Below are positions 9,586-17,384 of a stretch of DNA of 64,000 nucleotides, one piece after another. A program made the translations under genes and the position numbers. Under the pieces are notes generated by a model. That model did not search any database. It was given only the letters and a program-made list of their open reading frames with translations, and was not told where the DNA came from. The stretch covers positions 124,001-188,000 of the forward strand of contig NZ_JAOQKJ010000003.1 in the NCBI RefSeq assembly GCF_025567405.1. The letters are read 5' to 3'. Position 1 is the first letter of the stretch. Each line of letters opens with the position of its first letter. The stretch comes from Suilimivivens aceti. GTDB taxonomy: Bacteria; Bacillota; Clostridia; Lachnospirales; Lachnospiraceae.

Positions 9586-9638
9586 GCTCTTTTCTCCTTC
9601 TCACAGTACCTTGCAGGTACTGCTTTCTCATATTATTT

Positions 9639-10679
9639 TTACTGTGTATTTATTCTGATTGGCGATGTATCCACAATCGTTCCATACGTATTGCTGTCGT
9701 AGATATGAAGCGAAAAATCAATCCATTCTACCCTTGTGATCCCATTTTCTTCCAGATCCGAAGAAAAAATAGTAATATCATCAATAGATTTTCTTCCACT
9801 ATAGATCGTACTCGCCAGAAGTGGTGTCATCATATAATCATTAACTGAAAGATCTTTACAGGAAACTCCTATATTTCTTCCCGAGTTATTTTCTATATAT
9901 AGCAGCACTGCTGTACCCCAGAAACTGTTTTCATCCACTTCTTTTCCGACGATCCTGATTCCTCCTGCATTATACAATTCCTGTCCCATGTCATTTGGTG
10001 TACTGTCCATATAATCATAAGCTGAAGTTTTAATTGTTACGCATTCTGAATCATAAATATTATCCCACGAATCACTGTCGTAAATATGGAAATAGATCTC
10101 TATTTTCCCGATCATTTCTATTCCTGCTGCCTTCAGTTCACCGCTCAGGAAATAGACTGTTGACTGATCCTTCTTTCCGTCTGCTACAGTTACCGCAAAC
10201 AGATCAGAAATCATATAGTCATTGACAATCAAGGCTGTACATCCTACTGTCACATTGCGGCCCGAATGGTTTTCTATTAAAATCTGAATTCCATCACCCC
10301 AAAAGTCATCCGTCACATATTTCTGCGCTGTTATAGTCACTCCGCTCTGATCCAGTAAAAGCTGTGGTTCAATGCTTACAGGTCCACTTTTATTTCCTGC
10401 CTTGTTTTCTCCTCCGTTTTCTGAACTTCCAGTGTCAGCAGACTGCCCATCTTTTTCAGATTTGTTCTCGGTCTGCACTGCACTGTTTCCTTCGATACTT
10501 CCATCTCCCACATCTAAAGCTTCTGCTGTTACTACGGCATCTGGCTGCTTCCCGGCTTCCTGTATTTGTCTGTTATGACTCCACATTGTAATTGCACCAA
10601 GAATCACACCGGCAAAGACAACTCCTGAAACGGCCACTAGGCCTGCCATAACCGCTACTGCTTTTCCTTTATCTCCCAT
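9639..10679 (-). CDS. Membrane-anchored protein with two tandem extracellular domains
   Basis: The 346-residue protein has an N-terminal transmembrane anchor (residues about 10-32), a Ser/Asn/Glu-rich linker to about residue 95, then two homologous domains of about 105 residues. Both copies share FWG, the IENxSGRN core, VNDYM and FxIHIYDS/LHIYDS patterns, so they arose by duplication. The domains resemble beta-sandwich modules of the DUF4352/DUF5067 type, but I cannot name the family with certainty. It is encoded just after the HTH gene and opposite the kinase, suggesting an extracytoplasmic sensor or effector of that pair. Confidence 0.65.
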   Translation of the reverse strand: MGDKGKAVAVMAGLVAVSGVVFAGVILGAITMWSHNRQIQEAGKQPDAVVTAEALDVGDGSIEGNSAVQTENKSEKDGQSADTGSSENGGENKAGNKSGPVSIEPQLLLDQSGVTITAQKYVTDDFWGDGIQILIENHSGRNVTVGCTALIVNDYMISDLFAVTVADGKKDQSTVYFLSGELKAAGIEMIGKIEIYFHIYDSDSWDNIYDSECVTIKTSAYDYMDSTPNDMGQELYNAGGIRIVGKEVDENSFWGTAVLLYIENNSGRNIGVSCKDLSVNDYMMTPLLASTIYSGRKSIDDITIFSSDLEENGITRVEWIDFSLHIYDSNTYGTIVDTSPIRINTQ

Positions 10680-10700
10680 AGTAAATCCCCCCTTTCTTTC

Positions 10701-11162
10701 TTATTCACTGAACCCGCTTGTACGCAGTGGTTCCAGACCATTACGCTTCAGCAGTTCATTTACATCAATAATGCTGCCAGGTCTTTCATTAAATATGATC
10801 ATCAGCAGCGCATCTCTTGGCATTTTGGCATATAATTGCGGCATTTCGTATTTTTTCAGTGCCTCCTGTGTCTCCTCCAGCGTCAGCTCCGCTGCATAAC
10901 AGATCCTCAGGATCGTATCCCTCTGCTTTGTATGCTTTTCTCCTGACAATATCTTGTACCCATATCTTTCCGGAATATCTGCTTTCAGAAAAACCATCTG
11001 CTGTGTCATCTTTTTTTCCCTGAATATGTTTTTCATATACACCGGAAAAGATTCCTGTTCCGTCATCATGCTTTCCCTGTTATTTTCATAAAATATGGCA
11101 AAATCTTTTGTATGGGCACCCTCCAGAATATTCTCCAGTTCCCGTGTATTTTTTTTACGCAT
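10701..11162 (-). CDS. HTH (XRE-like) protein paired with a Ser/Thr kinase
   Basis: The 153-residue protein contains a central helix-turn-helix-like segment (KKMTQQMVFLKADIPERYGYKI cut here to its key parts MTQQ and YKILSGE) followed by a helical region rich in Leu and Glu. Similar small HTH proteins are found beside eukaryotic-type kinases in Clostridia, where they are candidate substrates. It is divergent from the kinase gene at 11218 with only 55 bp between, and 21 bp ahead of the tandem-domain membrane protein in the same direction. The regulatory role is inferred from fold and context. Confidence 0.6.
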   Translation of the reverse strand: MRKKNTRELENILEGAHTKDFAIFYENNRESMMTEQESFPVYMKNIFREKKMTQQMVFLKADIPERYGYKILSGEKHTKQRDTILRICYAAELTLEETQEALKKYEMPQLYAKMPRDALLMIIFNERPGSIIDVNELLKRNGLEPLRTSGFSE

Positions 11163-11217
11163 AAAATTCTCCCATCTGGTATAATAAATATAATTTATGT
11201 CAAAGGAGTTTTATCCT

Positions 11218-12294
11218 ATGGATTTTAAAAACCAACTGTTCCTTTCCTGTTATCATAATATCACAGCATTAAACGAAGAACATCACGTGTACCTTGTCCG
11301 TCACAAAGAGACAGATAAACTATATGTAAGAAAATTTCTTACCAGATACAATCTCTCTGTATTTCAGGCTCTTAAAGATCACCCGATTACCGGAGTGCCA
11401 AGAATCATAGAATTGCAGGAAACCAACAATATTCTTACTGTAGTAGAAGAATATATCTCCGGTGATACTCTACAGGATAAAATAGATTCCGGATGTCTTT
11501 CTGAAACTGCCATTTACCATTATATTTCCGAGCTCTGCACGATCCTTCAAAAACTCCATTCCCTGAATCCCCCAGTCATTCACCGTGATATCAAACCATC
11601 AAATATTGTCATCACCGCTTATGACCATGTTGTGCTTCTGGATTTTAATATCGCAAAATACTATACAGAAGGGCAGATTTCAGACACTGCACTTCTCGGG
11701 ACCCAGGGATATGCTGCTCCCGAACAGTACGGCTTTGGTTCTTCCTCGCCCCAGACAGATATTTATGCCATTGGTATACTTCTTGGTACACTAAATACTT
11801 CTCTTTCCGTACCATCTCACAAATTTGATTCTGTCATTGATACCTGTACACAACTGGATCCTGCCAGAAGGTTTTCTTCCGTTACACAGTTGCAGAAGAA
11901 GCTTTCCCGTCTGTCCATTTCCGAGCCGGATGAAAATTCATCTGCTTACACAAAAAAACGTTTTTCCATACTCCCTCCCGGTTTTCGTACTCTTACACCA
12001 TGGCATATGCTCATCGCCATTCCCGTTTATCTTATGGTGTTCTGGCTGTCTCTGACGCTGACCTCCAAAACTGTCAGCAGTTTTTCTGCTCTTATTGCAG
12101 AAAGGATTTTTACGCTGCTGATTTTTCTTTCTGTCATTGCCGGAAGCTGTAACTATATGTGCATCCAGAAATTCATACCTCTTTGTAGTTCTTCTAACAG
12201 ACTGGCCAAACTGATTGGAATCCTGCTACTTGACTTTGCTCTTGTATTCATTTTACTTCTTCTGATGGTAATGGTCTCCAATCTGCTTGCCTGA
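11218..12294 (+). CDS. Membrane-anchored eukaryotic-type Ser/Thr protein kinase
   Basis: The 358-residue protein has an N-terminal kinase domain: a probable ATP-binding Lys at residue 39 (LYVRKF), the catalytic loop HRDIKPSN (122-129), a metal-binding DFN (142-144) in place of DFG, and GTQGYAAPEQYG as the activation/P+1 segment. The glycine-rich loop is not recognisable. The C-terminal third (about 260-355) holds three hydrophobic helices, so the kinase is membrane bound with no PASTA domains. The start is the ATG 9-10 nt after AAAGGAG; an earlier ATG at 11197 overlaps that site. It is divergent from an HTH gene that may be its target. Confidence 0.85.
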   Translation: MDFKNQLFLSCYHNITALNEEHHVYLVRHKETDKLYVRKFLTRYNLSVFQALKDHPITGVPRIIELQETNNILTVVEEYISGDTLQDKIDSGCLSETAIYHYISELCTILQKLHSLNPPVIHRDIKPSNIVITAYDHVVLLDFNIAKYYTEGQISDTALLGTQGYAAPEQYGFGSSSPQTDIYAIGILLGTLNTSLSVPSHKFDSVIDTCTQLDPARRFSSVTQLQKKLSRLSISEPDENSSAYTKKRFSILPPGFRTLTPWHMLIAIPVYLMVFWLSLTLTSKTVSSFSALIAERIFTLLIFLSVIAGSCNYMCIQKFIPLCSSSNRLAKLIGILLLDFALVFILLLLMVMVSNLLA

Positions 12295-12351
12295 AATTTA
12301 TATCATCTGTTTTTCTTTCGTGCTCATTATAGCATTCTTTTTTCTGCTATG

Positions 12352-12372
12352 TTGCCACCGTTACGGTGGCAA
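12352..12372. terminator. Hairpin between convergent kinase and glyoxalase-like genes
   Basis: A perfect 9-bp stem TTGCCACCG / CGGTGGCAA with a TTA loop lies 58 bp after the kinase stop. The following sequence is only moderately T-rich. A weaker GGCCGG/CCGGCC hairpin at 12401-12428 lies on the other gene's side. Confidence 0.5.
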
Positions 12373-12477
12373 TCTTCTATCCCCTTTTCCACGCAAATAA
12401 GGCCGGAAATCCCTGTGGACTCCCGGCCATAAATCTGATATCTCTTATTCATAAACAACGGATATCCGCCTGTCTTC

Positions 12478-12840
12478 TTATCTCTCCGGTACGATCTCAA
12501 GCCAGTATCCGTCAGGATCAGTAATGAAGTAAATTCCCATCTCCGGATTTTCGAAGCAGATACATCCCATTTCCTCATGAAGCTTATGGGCTGCTTCAAA
12601 ATCGGCTGTCCTGAATGCCAGATGGAATTCGCACTCTCCAAGATCATAGTTCTGGGGATGATCCTTGACAAAAGTCAGCTCCAGCTCAAAATCACTCTCT
12701 GCATTTCCCACATAGGCAATAATAAAGCCTTCTCCGTTAATCCTTCTTTTTTCTGTAAGTCCAAGTGCTTTTTCATAAAAAGCAAGGGATCTGTCCAGAT
12801 CTGCCACATTATAGTTCTCGTGTACCATTTTAAATTTCAT
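12478..12840 (-). CDS. Glyoxalase I-like VOC-family protein
   Basis: The 120-residue protein opens with MVHENYNVADLDRSLAFYEKAL cut to its core NVADLDRSLAFYEKA, typical of lactoylglutathione lyase-type VOC proteins. A central ELELT and a C-terminal ITDPDGYWLEI supply Glu metal ligands, and H/E residues around HLAFRT complete the site. The family isomerises methylglyoxal hemithioacetals. In an organism that may lack glutathione the thiol donor is uncertain. It lies 17 bp after the MBL-fold gene and is probably in one operon with it. Confidence 0.85.
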   Translation of the reverse strand: MKFKMVHENYNVADLDRSLAFYEKALGLTEKRRINGEGFIIAYVGNAESDFELELTFVKDHPQNYDLGECEFHLAFRTADFEAAHKLHEEMGCICFENPEMGIYFITDPDGYWLEIVPER

Positions 12841-12857
12841 ATTCTGATTCCTTTCCT

Positions 12858-13586
12858 TTAAGCTTTTTCCTTCCCGGCTGTCTCCGTATCCTGTATGATC
12901 CCGGTGTATTCCGGATATTCCCGGAGAAACTGCCCGATCACATCACTGTTTCCCCAGTAATGCATGGGATATACCTGCTTTACCGGAATCTTCTTCAGAA
13001 AATACAGCAGACCTCTGTCATAATCCTTTTCCTGCCTCGGATCCAGGGGTACAAAAGCAAGATCCACTGCCGGTATTCCCTTATCCTGCAGCAGGCCGGC
13101 GATCAGATTGATCTCATGCCGGTAGCTTCCTGTCATCTGGCGGTTATCCCTTTCCGGTTCCCCTTCCCAGACCCAGTCATTCAGATCCCCCGCATGATAC
13201 AGCACCCCTTCCGGACACGTGAGCAGGAATGCCACTCCTTCATCTGTGGAATGAAAGGTATACAGCTTTGTCTCACAGGGCAGTCCATAAGCTCCATTAA
13301 AATTCACAGTCACAACAGACAGATTTCCTCTGTAAGCTTCTGCATCCGGATACTTTTTCCGGGAAATGTCCTTCGAAAGAACCGCTGTCACCTGCTCCAT
13401 CCCCATTTCCTGCAGCAGAGTAAATATCTCCGGATTGTAATGATCCGGATGCCTGTGGCTGGCAAATACAAAAATGGGCTTTTTACAGTCAAGCTGTGGC
13501 AGTTTCTTCCTATAATAATCAAACAGATAATAACACCTCCCGGTCTCCACCAGAAAGCCGCTGTGGTCAATGTATGATACCTTCAT
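12858..13586 (-). CDS. MBL-fold metallo-hydrolase
   Basis: The 242-residue protein starts MKVSYIDHSGF and carries ASHRHPDHYNPE (the HxHxDH metal motif) near residue 55, HAGDLNDW in the middle and a late PMHYWG histidine. The compact form lacks extra domains and may hydrolyse a small ester or lactone. The frame stays open to 13820, but the upstream 78 codons are Arg/Cys-rich and unlike the family. The ATG at 13586 has GGAAGG 9 nt upstream. It precedes the glyoxalase-like gene, so a methylglyoxal-type detoxification pair is conceivable. Confidence 0.8.
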   Translation of the reverse strand: MKVSYIDHSGFLVETGRCYYLFDYYRKKLPQLDCKKPIFVFASHRHPDHYNPEIFTLLQEMGMEQVTAVLSKDISRKKYPDAEAYRGNLSVVTVNFNGAYGLPCETKLYTFHSTDEGVAFLLTCPEGVLYHAGDLNDWVWEGEPERDNRQMTGSYRHEINLIAGLLQDKGIPAVDLAFVPLDPRQEKDYDRGLLYFLKKIPVKQVYPMHYWGNSDVIGQFLREYPEYTGIIQDTETAGKEKA

Positions 13587-13704
13587 GTCCTTCATCCTTC
13601 CGCTCTGCATACGCCACAAGGCATGCAGGGATTCTGTATTAAGAGTACACCATGCTGGCACCACAGGCAAGAAAAAAGATCTGCTCCGGCAAGAAGAAAA
13701 ACGA

Positions 13705-13734
13705 GATCTGCAGCCCCTTTCGGTTCTGCAGATC
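13705..13734 (-). terminator. Intrinsic terminator at the left chromosomal side of the mobile element
   Basis: On the minus strand GATCTGCAG and CTGCAGATC form a perfect 9-bp stem with a 12-nt loop, followed by TCGTTTTTC. It would stop minus-strand transcription before the MBL gene. Without the element, nhaC (30497-31981) would be the gene just upstream, so this may be the original nhaC terminator. Confidence 0.6.
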
Positions 13735-13833
13735 CAGAGACAAATTGTCAAGGACTTTTTAATCAAATTCACAAAAAATCTACAAAAAAGGTGCCAGAAG
13801 CAACGTATGGCTCCTGACATCTCGTTTGATAGA

Positions 13834-14199
13834 TTACATTTTTCCGTTCAGCAGGTCTTTGCAGAGATACGCATAGTCTGGCAGCTGGTTGATATATGGC
13901 TCCCAGCGCTGCTTGATTTCGGCCAATTCCAGCGGATCGGCTGCTTCCAGTGCATGATCGTTGCCTGTCATATATAAAACATCCGTAGCAACATCATCCA
14001 AACACCTGCCGCAGAGATCGGCGGCTGATTCGATTCTGATACCGGTATCCACATAGACCGGATTGACACTAATCGTCAGCCAGACATAGCCTACCTTGTC
14101 CGACCAGAGCAGTTCAAAATCAGGGCTTTGCCGCAGATGTTCCGCAAAGACCTCCTTTACTCGTTCAATTTCATGCTTCTCTTTTTCTGTGTAAAGCAT
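13834..14199 (-). CDS. Conserved hypothetical protein at the left end of the element
   Basis: The 121-residue, acidic, soluble-looking protein has no motif I recognise. The ATG at 14199 is preceded by AAGGAGG at 8 nt; an upstream in-frame ATG at 14241 has no such site. It lies downstream of tnpW in the same direction and is probably the last gene of the element, but it could belong to a host segment. Regular spacing of Trp and Tyr residues suggests a folded alpha/beta domain. Confidence 0.6.
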   Translation of the reverse strand: MLYTEKEKHEIERVKEVFAEHLRQSPDFELLWSDKVGYVWLTISVNPVYVDTGIRIESAADLCGRCLDDVATDVLYMTGNDHALEAADPLELAEIKQRWEPYINQLPDYAYLCKDLLNGKM

Positions 14200-14276
14200 T
14201 TTCGTGTCCTCCTTGACAAAAATTTTGGTGCGTACCATCATCAGTTTAGCACAAGGCTGCTTCGTTTATCAGTCTG

Positions 14277-14471
14277 TCACATTTGCTGAATTTCATTTTT
14301 GAGCATACGCTTGATTTTATCGCTCATGGTTTCTGTGCTGGTATTGCTGAAATGGACATGAACCTTGTAGGTTGTCTTGCCGATTTTCTTTACCATCGCT
14401 GGCGTGTTTTTCGGCGCTCTGGACGCAGTAGCGGCGTCTGTCACCTGCATAGTACGGGGTTCTTTGTTCAT
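14277..14471 (-). CDS. tnpW: Transposon-encoded protein TnpW
   Basis: The 64-residue basic protein matches the small TnpW family of Tn4451-like elements, with the conserved KIGKTTYKVHVHFS core and the SDKIKRML tail. Its role is unknown; in Tn4451 it lies at the end opposite tnpX, as here. It follows the DnaC-like gene in the same direction, 43 bp away. Confidence 0.85.
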   Translation of the reverse strand: MNKEPRTMQVTDAATASRAPKNTPAMVKKIGKTTYKVHVHFSNTSTETMSDKIKRMLKNEIQQM

Positions 14472-14514
14472 GGCGCTCCTTTCTCCGAACGGGTCTGTGC
14501 CGCCCGGTAAAAAA

Positions 14515-15378
14515 TCAATCGTGCTTACTGTTTACAATGTCTTTTGCCGCCTGCCTAGTGGCCCCGGCGTTTTCCTCCCGGAAGTTCTTCCCGGCAAAGA
14601 GGATCGGGGCGCACCGTTCTAGGATACGGTCATAAATACGGGCATGGGTCAGATCAGGCGGGTTTTTCAGCTCGGACAGTTTCAAGTTTGTTGTGATAAT
14701 CATGGGTCTGCGGCTGCGATAGCGGCTGTCGATGACGAAAAACATCTGCTCCATAGCATATTCGGTACTGCGCTCTACACCCAGATCGTCAATGATAAGC
14801 AGGTCGTACTCATCAAAGCTGGCGATAAAGCCGGCCCTGTCCTCAGAGAACATCCTGGTCAGGCGGTTCAGAATGGTGGGAAAGTTCGTCATCAACACCG
14901 GCACACCCTGGTCAAGCAAAGCGTTGGCAATACATCCGGCGAAGAAAGACTTGCCGGTTCCCACATCCCCGAACAACAGCAGGCCGGTGTTGTTTTTATA
15001 TGCCTCCTTCCAGTTCTCCACATAGGCGCGGGCCTTGTCCATCAATGGGTTTTGCCCGTTATCATTGGAAAATGTGTAGTCATACAGATAACGGTCTTGC
15101 AAGCCCTGTGCCTTTCGGCGTTTGATACGCTCCATGCGGCGCTGCCGTTCCTCGGCGGCCTTGCGCTGTTCCTCGGCCTCCCGCTGGCACTGGCAGATAC
15201 AGCGGGGCATGAAGTAGCCGGGTTTCCCAAAGCATGGCACAACGGTCTGCCTCTGGCCGCCGCACCTCTTACAGTGAATGAGGCCGTCTGCCGGATCTAT
15301 ATACTCGTCCCCGGCCAGTTCCATACCGGCGGCTGCCTTGTCGATGAACGCCCGGATTTCTGCGGTAATCTTAATCAT
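14515..15378 (-). CDS. DnaC-like ATPase (helicase loader)
   Basis: The 287-residue protein has an N-terminal cysteine cluster (CKRCG, then CICQC, residues about 36-62) that looks like a zinc-binding domain. An AAA+ domain follows with Walker A GDVGTGKS and Walker B LLIIDDLG, then a sensor-like TTNLKLSEL. This is the layout of DnaC/IstB-type loaders that deliver the replicative helicase. The ATG overlaps the stop of the replisome-organizer gene (ATGA), so the pair is translationally coupled. It probably supports autonomous replication of the excised or transferred element. Confidence 0.88.
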   Translation of the reverse strand: MIKITAEIRAFIDKAAAGMELAGDEYIDPADGLIHCKRCGGQRQTVVPCFGKPGYFMPRCICQCQREAEEQRKAAEERQRRMERIKRRKAQGLQDRYLYDYTFSNDNGQNPLMDKARAYVENWKEAYKNNTGLLLFGDVGTGKSFFAGCIANALLDQGVPVLMTNFPTILNRLTRMFSEDRAGFIASFDEYDLLIIDDLGVERSTEYAMEQMFFVIDSRYRSRRPMIITTNLKLSELKNPPDLTHARIYDRILERCAPILFAGKNFREENAGATRQAAKDIVNSKHD

Positions 15379-16103
15379 ACAGTTTCATCCTCCTTTACGC
15401 TGTAATCCCGGTTGCGTGAGGGTGTGATCGTTTTTTTAGCGTCCTCACCGGCCCAGCGCCGGATGGTGGCTGCATGGCTCTGATAACGCTTGCCGGTAGA
15501 AGCCATGTACTCGGACAGCTTTTCGATGTACTGGCCCCATACAGTGGGAAAGCTGTCCTGTAAGTCTGCCAGTTCCCCGTCCGTCAGGAAAACATTCTGG
15601 TAACGGCCATAGGCGTGGGCGGGGTGTCCCTTCTCTATCTCTCTCTTTATCTCTTTCTCTAACTCTATCTCTATCTCTGGTGGACGAATGTCGGACAAAT
15701 GTCCGCCGTTTGTCCGGAGCGCAGAAAGCGCCTTATTTTGGAGCCTCGCAGCCCGCTTTCGCTCAGCCTCGGTAGAGGACTGGCCGATTAAAAGTTCGAT
15801 GTTGCTCATGTAGAATGTGCCGCTGTCCAGCACTTCCACAAGGCCCAGCTTCAAAAAGATCTGCAAGGCTCTCTCCACAGTGCCGATCTGCTGGCGGGTG
15901 ATGGTGGCGATCATCTGCGCCGTGTAAGGAATGTCCTCGTCAAGTTGAAGCCGTCCACCATGTTTCAGCGATTTCAGATACAGCTTGAGCAGAATGTTGG
16001 AATACAGCACACCATCCTGCATGCTTTCCAGCAGCACGATGGAATCATCGTCAAAATAGTTTTCTTTGAGTTTCAGGTAATAATATTTTCGGTTGTCTGA
16101 CAT
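15375..16103 (-). CDS. Phage-type replisome organizer, DnaD-like
   Basis: The 242-residue protein starts with the YYYLKLKENYFDDDSI block of phage replisome-organizer N-terminal domains, a winged-helix fold that binds an origin. A charged linker rich in Glu/Ile repeats (near residues 145-160) joins it to a C-terminal helical region. AAGGAGG precedes the ATG. Together with the coupled DnaC-like gene it forms an initiation module. An origin would be expected nearby; no iterons were recognised. Confidence 0.85.
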   Translation of the reverse strand: MSDNRKYYYLKLKENYFDDDSIVLLESMQDGVLYSNILLKLYLKSLKHGGRLQLDEDIPYTAQMIATITRQQIGTVERALQIFLKLGLVEVLDSGTFYMSNIELLIGQSSTEAERKRAARLQNKALSALRTNGGHLSDIRPPEIEIELEKEIKREIEKGHPAHAYGRYQNVFLTDGELADLQDSFPTVWGQYIEKLSEYMASTGKRYQSHAATIRRWAGEDAKKTITPSRNRDYSVKEDETV

Positions 16104-16216
16104 AGGGTTCCTCCTTGGGGTTTCTCTTGGGATTCTGTACGCATTTTAAGACCGTTTTAGTGGTCGGAAGATAAATCTATCAGCCTGCCTTTGACACCCT
16201 CGAAAAAATCCTTGAT

Positions 16217-16615
16217 TTACAAGGGTTTTTCAGCCCCTAAAGCGTGACATTTCTCCCGTTGTTTCCGCTTGCGCTTTGCGGCGTTGATCCGCTTCATGCG
16301 TGCGGCACATTCCGGGCAGTATTTGGCCCGGTTGGAACCGGGGGTAAACAGCGCCTCGCATACGGCGCACTTCTTCGCATTCAGCCGGTGGAACAGTGCC
16401 GTTTCCAGTTCCTTATCCTGCGGCAATACCGCCGCCCGAAACCACCTGCACAACAGGGAGTAGGAAATAGACTGGACACAGACACATTCCTCCCCATCGT
16501 CCAGGGCGATACAGTTTCCGTCGATGTTGTTACAGCACTCATGCACCAGCCTCCGCGCTCTGCGGTACTGGCGGTAATCCATGACGGGGATAGGTTCAGT
16601 CTTGTCGTTCTTCAT
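16217..16615 (-). CDS. Cysteine-rich VLP-domain protein
   Basis: The 132-residue protein has an N-terminal region with CCNNIDGNC and a CVCVQ pair, and a C-terminal zinc finger (CAVCEALF, CPECA) followed by a very basic tail. This is the cysteine-rich VLP family of clostridial mobile elements, of unknown function; DNA binding is plausible. The ATG lies in the tail of an 11-codon upstream frame (16596-16631, MKEIIYEERQD) that has the better AAGGAGG site. Expression may therefore be coupled to translation of that leader. Confidence 0.75.
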   Translation of the reverse strand: MKNDKTEPIPVMDYRQYRRARRLVHECCNNIDGNCIALDDGEECVCVQSISYSLLCRWFRAAVLPQDKELETALFHRLNAKKCAVCEALFTPGSNRAKYCPECAARMKRINAAKRKRKQREKCHALGAEKPL

Positions 16616-16670
16616 AAATGATTTCTTTCATAAAGCCGGTAACCTCCTTGAATGAATTTATTGTTAAATA

Positions 16671-16717
16671 TTCGTGCAAAATATTGTTTTCTTCGTGCAA
16701 ATGGCATATACTATAAT
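16671..16717 (+). promoter_or_regulatory. Toxin-antitoxin promoter with two direct repeats
   Basis: TTCGTGCAAA occurs at 16671-16680 and 16692-16701, exactly 21 bp apart, immediately upstream of a TATAAT at 16712-16717. The repeats fill the -35 region and lie on one face of the helix, as expected for cooperative binding of a ribbon-helix-helix antitoxin. Confidence 0.5.
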
Positions 16718-16741
16718 TGCCAGCAGAAAGGGGTTGATCGT

Positions 16742-17020
16742 ATGGCTGGAAATACCACAAACATCAGTATCCGCATGGACGCAGATTTGAAAGCGCAGGC
16801 GGACGCACTGTTTACTGAACTTGGCATGAACCTGACTACGGCGTTTAACATCTTTGTGCGCCAGTCGCTTCGTGAAGGTGGCATTCCCTTTGAAGTAAGG
16901 CTGGAACAGCCGAACAAAGAAACGGTTGCTGCCATGCTGGAAGCGGAAAGGATTGCAAAAGACCCGTCTGTAAAGGGCTACAATGACCTTGACGAGTTGT
17001 TTGCTGACCTGAAAAGATGA
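16742..17020 (+). CDS. RelB/DinJ-family antitoxin
   Basis: The 92-residue protein begins NTTNISIRMDADLKAQAD, the ribbon-helix-helix N-terminus of DinJ-type antitoxins, and ends in the acidic DLDELFADL toxin-wrapping tail. The ATG at 16742 follows AAAGGGG; an earlier in-frame start at 16652 would include unrelated sequence and the promoter. The stop overlaps the toxin start (ATGA). It should neutralise the YafQ-like toxin and repress the operon through the repeats upstream. Confidence 0.9.
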   Translation: MAGNTTNISIRMDADLKAQADALFTELGMNLTTAFNIFVRQSLREGGIPFEVRLEQPNKETVAAMLEAERIAKDPSVKGYNDLDELFADLKR

Positions 17021-17307
17021 AAAAAACCAAATATACCGTCAAGTACACGACCAGTTTCAAAAAGGACTACAAACGAGCCATCAAGCGTGGCTTGAAGATC
17101 GAGCTGCTGGAGCAGGTCGTAGCATTGCTGGCAATGGGCGAACCGCTGCCGGATAAGAACCGTGACCATGACCTGTCCGGCGATTGGGCAGGCCATCGGG
17201 AATGTCATATTCTCCCGGACTGGCTGCTTGTCTACCGCATAGAAGATGATGTTCTGGTGCTGACGCTGGCCCGCACCGGCACACACAGCGACTTGTTCGG
17301 CAAATAA
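17017..17307 (+). CDS. YafQ-family mRNA interferase toxin
   Basis: The 96-residue basic protein has the RelE/YafQ fold pattern: YTTSFKKDYKRAIKRG at the N-terminus, a GEPLP turn, DHDLSGDWAGHRECHI with candidate catalytic His residues, and DWLLVYRIEDD. YafQ toxins cut mRNA on the ribosome. The gene overlaps the antitoxin by 4 nt. The pair probably stabilises the mobile element. Confidence 0.9.
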   Translation: MKKTKYTVKYTTSFKKDYKRAIKRGLKIELLEQVVALLAMGEPLPDKNRDHDLSGDWAGHRECHILPDWLLVYRIEDDVLVLTLARTGTHSDLFGK

Positions 17308-17315
17308 ACAGTCTG

Positions 17316-17348
17316 CCGCCGTATGGGGAAACCTGTACGGCGGTTTTT
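17316..17348 (+). terminator. Intrinsic terminator of the toxin-antitoxin operon
   Basis: CCGCCGTA and TACGGCGG form a perfect 8-bp stem with a 12-nt loop, followed by TTTTT. It begins 8 bp after the toxin stop. Confidence 0.85.
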
Positions 17349-17384
17349 CTGTGTGCAAAAGTATGTCGTGAAACGCGGTAGCCC

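Noticed and set aside
13587..13820. N-terminal extension of the MBL-fold protein in the open frame
   Set aside because: The 78 codons are Arg/Cys-rich, unlike the family, overlap a terminator and precede a well-placed Shine-Dalgarno for the ATG at 13586.
16596..16631. Eleven-codon leader frame before the cysteine-rich VLP gene as a real peptide gene
   Set aside because: It has a good ribosome-binding site but is too short to support as a gene; noted only as possible translational coupling.
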